DNA from: Burkholderiales bacterium
Lineage (GTDB): Bacteria; Pseudomonadota; Gammaproteobacteria; Burkholderiales; Burkholderiaceae_E
Length of the DNA stretch: 19,003 nt
Assembly: GCA_027489195.1 (NCBI GenBank)
Contig: JAIYAG010000251.1
Coordinates: 1-19,003 of the forward strand
Reading direction: 5' to 3'
Shown here: positions 15,361-19,003 of the stretch, one piece after another
Numbering within the stretch: position 1 is the stretch's first letter
Layout of the letters: every line of letters begins with the position of its first letter
The notes under the pieces: generated by a model
What the model was told of the DNA's origin: nothing
Database searches by the model: none
Seen by the model: the letters and a program-made list of their open reading frames with translations, nothing else
Program-made: the position numbers and the translations under genes

Positions 15361-17903
15361 GCGTCGATGCGCGCACGCCGCTCGGCGTTCGCGGCCTGCA
15401 CCGTGCCCCGCAGCGGCGCGCCCGCGAACCGCGGACGCAGGCCGACGTGGATCTCGCCGGCCGGCGGCAGGTGGAAGTGGCTGTCGTCCGGAACGTGATG
15501 CGCGATGCGCACCGCGACCCAGCGCGCCAGGCGCTGCGTCCGGATCCGCAGGCCCGGTCGGCCGTCGGCCATGGGCGCGGCCTCGACCGACAGGCCGACG
15601 TCGCGCTCGGGCACGCCGATGCGCGGCTCGCACAGGTGCACCACGCGGTCGATCGGCGTGCCGTCGGTCGCGCGCAGCGTCACGACCACTGCCTCGATCG
15701 CGCGCGGCCCGAACCGGTAGGCGTGGTTCAGGTCCTCGAAGCCGTCGAGCATCGCGACCGCATCGAGCGCCGCCGCGCCATGGGGCGCGACCTCGATGCC
15801 CCGGCTCGCGGTCGTGCCCAGCCGCTCGCCGTCGCGCACGCGCTCGAGCTCGAGGGTGGCCGCCAGCGGCTCGGGACCGTCGTTGAAGACGTGCAGCCGA
15901 AGGCCGTCGCCGCCATGATCGGTGACCGCCACCGCGCGCGGGCGCAGGGCCGCACGCAGCAGGTGCCAGGCGGCCTTGGGCTCGCCGAGCTCGTCGAGCA
16001 GCCCCCAGCCGGCGCCCGCCCACAGGTCGCGCAGGGTCCACACCAGGCCGCCGCCGCAGCGCGCGCCCTGCGCGCGCCAGCGTACGAAGGTCGAGCGCAT
16101 CGCATCGCCGGTCACGATGCGGCCGAGCTCCAGGTAGCGGTCGTGGTCCTCGCGCCGCAGCGCCACCGGATCCACGCCGAACACGCTCGCCAGGTAGGCG
16201 TCGCGCACATCGTCGAAGTCCCAGCCCGCCCCGAGGTCGCGCGGCGTGCGCGCGGCCCAGCCGGGATGGTGGACCCGAAGGCCCGCTCCGCCCGGCATGC
16301 GCTCGAGCGCCGCGGGCTCGGGCACGTTCGCGAACCCCAGGCACTCGGTGGCGAAGCGCACGTCGGTGACGCTCGCGTCGTCGAGCGGCCGCAGGTAGGC
16401 GCCGACGCCGTAGAACGAGGTGGTGCCCCGGCCCGCCTGGTGCGGGAACGCGCCGCCCCATGCGCTCGACGGCCAGTACGGCACGCCGGGCACGCACTCG
16501 GCGGCGAGCGCCTGCAGCACGGTGCCGAAGAGCGGCGGCGACCAGGCCTCGCGCGGCGCGCCCAGCATCGCCGCCTGCTGCGAGACCTCGCTGTTGCCGC
16601 AGACCACCGCGACGCACGGCCGTCCGCGCAGCCGCGCGAGCTGCTGGCGCACCTCGTGCTCGACCGAGGCGACGAAGGCCGGGTCGTCGTCGGGGTAGTC
16701 GAGATTGGCGAACATCAGGTCCTGCCAGACCATCAGGCCCGCCGCGTCGCAGGCGTCGTAGAACGCCTCGTCCTCGTAGACCGTCGGTCCGCAGACCCGC
16801 AGCATCGTGAAGCCGGCTTCGCGCGCCTGCCCGACCGCGGCCCGATAGGCCTCGGCAGGTGCCGACAGGGCCACCGGGTCGATCGGCATCCAGCACGCGC
16901 CGCGACAGAACACGGGCACGCCGTTGACCACCACCCGAAAGCCCTCGTCGGCGCGGTCGATCTCGATCGAGCGAAAGCCCACCGTCCCCAGCGCCACCCT
17001 CAGGCCGGGCGGCCGACCGGGCCGGCTCGCCTCGCGGACGCTCACGCGATGCAGCACCGGCTCGCCGTAGCCGTTCGGCCACCAGCGTCGCGCCGCCGGC
17101 ACGACGAGCGCGCCGGCGAGCGCGCCGTCCGCGTCGCGCACCAGCGGCGCGTGCCACGCGTCGTCGCCGAGCTCGACCACCAGCTCGAGGGGGCCGGACA
17201 CATCGAGGAGACCGGACACGTCGAGCCGCCCGTGCACCCGGACATGACCGTCGTCGCCGACCAGGCTCGCATCGACCGCGAGCGCGGCCGCCGGGTGCCC
17301 GTCGTGCGCCGTCTCGAGCCGCACCGGCCGCCACGGACCCACCGGCGCCGCCGGCGGCGACCAGCCGGGCGTGCGCCCGAGCAGCGTGGTGCGCACGCGC
17401 CTGAGCTTCTGGTTCTCGACCATCGGTGCACGCCAGCGCGGCCGCTCGCGCACCGCGGCGAGCGCCGCGTCGAGCGAACGGAAACGCAGCACCAGCTCGC
17501 ACGCGGGTGCGTCCTGCACAGGCAGCCTCACCCGATGGGCGACGAACATGTTGTCGCTCGCCAGCACGTGGACACCGTCGACCCAGACGTCGGCCAGCGT
17601 CGCGAGCCCGTCCAGGCAGAGCACCTCGTGCTGCCCGTCGGGCTGCGGCGCGCGCTCGATGCGGACGCGGAACCACCAGTCCAGCGCGTCGAAGCGCTCG
17701 GGCGGCGACGCGAGGCTCCAGTCGCCGAGGGCACGCCGCGCCGAGGCGACGGTGCAGGGCACGGTGGCCGCGGACCAGCTGCCCGGCATCGCATCGATGT
17801 CCGACGGATCGGCGCAGGCACCCGCCGCGGTCGAGCGGCAGGTCCAGCCGGTGTCGAGCATCCGGTCGGCGCTCACGTCGGAGGGGCCGCCCCGTCCAGG
17901 CAC
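15357..17903 (-). CDS. Glycoside hydrolase family 2, beta-mannosidase-like
   Basis: The protein has up to 848 aa. The longest start is GTG 17903, 4 bases after the carrier-protein stop; GTG 17876 and ATG 17861 (giving MLDTGW) are equally plausible because no ribosome site is decisive. GH2 order is seen: jelly-roll sugar-binding domain (DWWFRVRIE, LDGLATLADVWVDG, 75-110), immunoglobulin-like domain ending RRWWPNGYGEP (272-282), then the TIM barrel. The acid/base is Glu439 in CGNSE and the nucleophile Glu520 in RFATECLGF. GGGLVWTLRDLW (617-628) and a following WGLLDELGEPKAAW match beta-mannosidases. It therefore probably hydrolyses a beta-linked hexoside. There is no signal peptide, so it acts inside the cell. 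A GH2 enzyme inside an aminoacyl-carrier-protein operon is unexpected. Confidence 0.85.
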   Translation of the reverse strand: MPGRGGPSDVSADRMLDTGWTCRSTAAGACADPSDIDAMPGSWSAATVPCTVASARRALGDWSLASPPERFDALDWWFRVRIERAPQPDGQHEVLCLDGLATLADVWVDGVHVLASDNMFVAHRVRLPVQDAPACELVLRFRSLDAALAAVRERPRWRAPMVENQKLRRVRTTLLGRTPGWSPPAAPVGPWRPVRLETAHDGHPAAALAVDASLVGDDGHVRVHGRLDVSGLLDVSGPLELVVELGDDAWHAPLVRDADGALAGALVVPAARRWWPNGYGEPVLHRVSVREASRPGRPPGLRVALGTVGFRSIEIDRADEGFRVVVNGVPVFCRGACWMPIDPVALSAPAEAYRAAVGQAREAGFTMLRVCGPTVYEDEAFYDACDAAGLMVWQDLMFANLDYPDDDPAFVASVEHEVRQQLARLRGRPCVAVVCGNSEVSQQAAMLGAPREAWSPPLFGTVLQALAAECVPGVPYWPSSAWGGAFPHQAGRGTTSFYGVGAYLRPLDDASVTDVRFATECLGFANVPEPAALERMPGGAGLRVHHPGWAARTPRDLGAGWDFDDVRDAYLASVFGVDPVALRREDHDRYLELGRIVTGDAMRSTFVRWRAQGARCGGGLVWTLRDLWAGAGWGLLDELGEPKAAWHLLRAALRPRAVAVTDHGGDGLRLHVFNDGPEPLAATLELERVRDGERLGTTASRGIEVAPHGAAALDAVAMLDGFEDLNHAYRFGPRAIEAVVVTLRATDGTPIDRVVHLCEPRIGVPERDVGLSVEAAPMADGRPGLRIRTQRLARWVAVRIAHHVPDDSHFHLPPAGEIHVGLRPRFAGAPLRGTVQAANAERRARIDA
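17194..17225 (-). repeat. Short 18-bp-period direct repeat inside the GH2 gene
   Basis: Two 14-base copies (17194-17207 and 17212-17225) differ by one base and are offset by 18 bases. They encode a repeated DVSG-containing hexapeptide (residues 229-238) in the immunoglobulin-like domain. It looks like a small in-frame duplication in a surface loop. Confidence 0.6.
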
Positions 17904-17907
17904 GCGG

Positions 17908-18165
17908 TCAGGCCCCGACGAGATCCGTCAGGGCGGCACGGATCGACGCGATGCTGTCGAAGACGCTGCGCTTGAGCATCGTGTCGGGGAACTCGACGTC
18001 GAACTCGGCTTCGAGCGCAAGCATGACGTTGACGCTCGCATGCGAGGTCATGCCCGCCTGGTAGAGGTCGTCGGTGCTCGACAGCGAGGCGGCGTCGCGC
18101 GACAGCCGGGCGTGCTCGGCGAGCACGGTACGGATGCGCGGATCGAGGTCTTGGGAGTCGGTCAT
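17908..18165 (-). CDS. Acyl/aminoacyl carrier protein
   Basis: The protein has 85 aa, the normal size of a free-standing carrier protein with a four-helix bundle. The phosphopantetheine attachment site is Ser41 in YQAGMTSHASV; the usual DSL is replaced by TSH, a form I associate with carrier proteins served by aa:CP ligases. Helix 2 follows as VNVMLALEAEFDVEF (45-59), acidic as needed for partner docking. It is probably the acceptor of the amino acid activated by the ligase at 10497-11402 and is probably modified by the AcpS encoded just upstream. The start ATG overlaps the AcpS stop (18162-18165). Longer starts inside the AcpS gene are rejected, since they only add arginine-rich antisense-like sequence. 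Confidence 0.9.
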   Translation of the reverse strand: MTDSQDLDPRIRTVLAEHARLSRDAASLSSTDDLYQAGMTSHASVNVMLALEAEFDVEFPDTMLKRSVFDSIASIRAALTDLVGA

Positions 18166-18566
18166 CGGGGCACTCGTTCTTCGGAGGTTCGGTCTCGGCG
18201 ATCGACGACGACGACCGCGGCCGCGTAGTCGCCGTCGTGGGTGAGGCTCAGCGCGATGGAGTCGGCGCCGAGGGCATCGGCCTGACGCTGCGCGGCGCCG
18301 TGCAGCCGCAGCGTGCAATGGCCGTCGGCCGCGCGGCGCACCTCCATGTCCGTCCAGGCGACACCGGTGTCCGTCAGGCCGAGGGCCTTGATGGCGGCCT
18401 CCTTGGCGGCGAAGCGGGCAGCCAGGCGCTCGGGCATCCGCACCGGGTCGACGCCCGCATCGGCGATCTCGCCTGCGGTGTAGACCCGCGCGAGATACCG
18501 CTCGCCGAAGCGCTCGAGCGAGGCGCGGACACAGGGCACGTGGACGAGGTCGATTCCGGCGCGCAT
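18162..18566 (-). CDS. acpS: Holo-[acyl-carrier-protein] synthase (AcpS-type 4'-phosphopantetheinyl transferase)
   Basis: The protein has 134 aa, typical for AcpS. It starts MRAGIDLVHV with the metal-binding Asp6, and ARFAAKEAAIKAL (50-62) contains Glu56, the second metal ligand. SLTHDGDYAAAVVV (107-120) matches the C-terminal strand. The enzyme transfers phosphopantetheine from CoA to a serine of a carrier protein. Being first in the operon and overlapping the carrier-protein gene, it is probably dedicated to that protein, although it could also be the only AcpS of the cell. The frame is open upstream to 18743, but ATG 18566 puts the conserved motif at the N-terminus. No good ribosome site is seen; the preceding bases hold a small hairpin. 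Confidence 0.92.
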   Translation of the reverse strand: MRAGIDLVHVPCVRASLERFGERYLARVYTAGEIADAGVDPVRMPERLAARFAAKEAAIKALGLTDTGVAWTDMEVRRAADGHCTLRLHGAAQRQADALGADSIALSLTHDGDYAAAVVVVDRRDRTSEERVPR

Positions 18567-18579
18567 GGGCGATGCGGCA

Positions 18580-18593
18580 GCCCGCGAACGGGC
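18580..18593 (-). other. Small leader hairpin before acpS
   Basis: A perfect 5-bp stem GCCCG/CGGGC closes a four-base loop (UUCG in the - strand transcript). It ends 13 bases before the acpS ATG, where a ribosome site would be expected, so it could influence initiation. A stem this short may be chance in GC-rich DNA. Confidence 0.3.
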
Positions 18594-18613
18594 CGTCTCG
18601 AAGAGGTGGGCCG

Positions 18614-18619
18614 AGTGTA
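18614..18619 (-). promoter_or_regulatory. Possible -10 element (TACACT) upstream of acpS
   Basis: TACACT is one of the few AT-containing hexamers in the acpS leader, about 48 bases before the ATG. No good -35 sits at the right distance upstream of it, so support is weak. Confidence 0.2.
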
Positions 18620-18715
18620 TCGGCGCCCGACAGACGGGAACGAGAACTGGGTCACGCACTGGCGTCGTCCAGGCCGCGAACCCGTCCTTCAGAGGTCGCC
18701 CGGTCTCGCAGAGCG

Positions 18716-18743
18716 GTCGCATTCCGGCGATGCGACATGTCAA
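18716..18743 (-). promoter_or_regulatory. TTGACA element followed by a 7+7 inverted repeat: probable operon control site
   Basis: On the - strand a perfect -35 consensus TTGACA (18743-18738) is followed after one base by an inverted repeat, GTCGCAT and ATGCGAC, separated by 7 bases (18716-18736). The repeat would lie across the spacer and -10 region, a usual place for a repressor or MerR-type activator dimer. No clear -10 is seen at 16-18 bases, which fits an activator-dependent promoter. The site is about 150 bases before acpS and just after the terminator of the neighbouring gene. The role is inferred. Confidence 0.4.
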
Positions 18744-18751
18744 GAATGGAA

Positions 18752-18773
18752 ACGGCGCCCACGAGGGCGCCGT
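18752..18773 (-). terminator. Hairpin terminator after the VOC gene
   Basis: A perfect 9-bp GC-rich stem, ACGGCGCCC paired with GGGCGCCGT, closes a four-base loop. In the - strand transcript it is followed by UUCCAUUCUU, a weak U-tract. It begins 25 bases after the VOC stop codon and precedes the carrier-protein operon, so it probably insulates the two. Confidence 0.6.
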
Positions 18774-18797
18774 CGATGCGCCCTGCTGCCGGAGACC

Positions 18798-19003
18798 TCA
18801 GCCGCCGAGCGCCGCCACCACCTCGGGCGGAGCCTGCACCAGCTCGATCAGCACGCCCTCGCCCGCGATCGGGAACTCGTCGTTCGCCTTCGGGTGCAGG
18901 AAGCAGATGTCGTGGCCGGCCGCACCCTTGCGGATGCCGCCCGGTGCAAAGCGCACACCCTTGGCGGTGAGCCATTCCACCGCCCGAGGCAGGTCGTCGA
19001 TCC
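18798..19003 (-). CDS. VOC/glyoxalase family protein, methylmalonyl-CoA-epimerase-like, 3' end only
   Basis: Only the C-terminal 67 residues are in the window; the frame is open to the right edge. The pattern GVRFAPGGIRKGAAGHDICF, then LHPK, then GVLIELVQAPPEV near the end, is the last beta-alpha-beta-beta-beta unit of VOC proteins related to methylmalonyl-CoA epimerase. The Glu of LIELVQ is the expected metal ligand. Such enzymes interconvert methylmalonyl-CoA epimers in propionate metabolism, but other VOC activities cannot be excluded from a fragment. A terminator follows, so it is probably not part of the carrier-protein operon. Confidence 0.75.
   Translation of the reverse strand, partial: IDDLPRAVEWLTAKGVRFAPGGIRKGAAGHDICFLHPKANDEFPIAGEGVLIELVQAPPEVVAALGG

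Noticed and set aside
15361..17676. N-terminal extension of the double hydrolase (giving a 1421-residue frame)
   Set aside because: The extension overlaps the GH2 gene in another frame and is low-complexity; the ATG at 15360 overlaps the GH2 stop and begins recognisable sequence.
9502..18566. Idea that the carrier-protein operon is a recent mobile insertion
   Set aside because: Base composition looks the same as in the flanking genes, and no integrase, transposase, tRNA or terminal repeats are visible.
18567..18743. 59-residue N-terminal extension of AcpS
   Set aside because: AcpS proteins begin with the GIDLV motif within the first few residues, and the extension would run over the putative promoter and leader.
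18652..18975. 107-codon - strand frame across the operon's upstream region
   Set aside because: It overlaps the VOC gene out of frame and the terminator hairpin, and shows no known motif.
1..19003. CRISPR arrays, tRNA or rRNA genes
   Set aside because: No regularly spaced repeats or structured RNA patterns were seen; the window is almost fully covered by protein genes.

Overview
The window is a gene-dense, very GC-rich stretch with almost no non-coding DNA and many 4-base stop/start overlaps. Gene content (Wbp/Wlb sugar genes, an amino acid:[carrier protein] ligase with DUF1839, a methylmalonyl-CoA-epimerase-like VOC protein) suggests a high-GC proteobacterium, most likely a betaproteobacterium of the Burkholderiales. 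This is inference from gene types and base composition, not from a marker gene.

Left half (1-9524, + strand): a surface-polysaccharide block. A 5'-truncated polysaccharide deacetylase is followed by an asparagine-synthase-type amidotransferase and five contiguous genes matching the complete route to UDP-2,3-diacetamido-2,3-dideoxy-D-mannuronic acid (UDP-ManNAc3NAcA): N-acetyltransferase (WbpD type), PLP aminotransferase (WbpE), 2-epimerase (WbpI), 3-dehydrogenase (WbpB) and 6-dehydrogenase (WbpA). A lysylphosphatidylglycerol-synthetase-type (UPF0104) membrane protein closes the block. Pathway order would be WbpA, WbpB, WbpE, WbpD, WbpI; the amidotransferase may convert a uronic acid to its uronamide.

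Right half (18566 down to 9502, - strand): one probable eight-gene operon built around an amino-acid-loaded carrier protein. In transcription order: AcpS-type phosphopantetheinyl transferase, an 85-aa carrier protein, a GH2 beta-mannosidase-like enzyme, a protein of two fused alpha/beta-hydrolase domains, a small serine esterase, an acyl-CoA-dehydrogenase-like flavoprotein, a SerRS-like amino acid:[carrier protein] ligase, and a DUF1839 protein. The core logic is readable: AcpS arms the carrier protein, the ligase loads an amino acid as a thioester, the flavoprotein may oxidise it, and DUF1839, which I propose is a papain-like (BtrH-like) acyltransferase, may move it to an acceptor. The hydrolases and GH2 enzyme would trim or release the product. 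Carrier-protein aminoacylation is known biochemically, but I know of no established product for this gene set. This is the strongest candidate for an undescribed system here.

The two blocks converge, their last genes overlapping by 23 bases (9502-9524). The right edge (18798-19003, - strand) holds the 3' end of a VOC/methylmalonyl-CoA-epimerase-like gene, followed by a hairpin terminator and then a TTGACA element with a 7+7 inverted repeat that probably marks the control region of the carrier-protein operon. I saw no rRNA, tRNA, CRISPR array, insertion sequence or prophage gene. No non-coding stretch exceeds 300 bases; the longest is about 230 bases (18567-18797).
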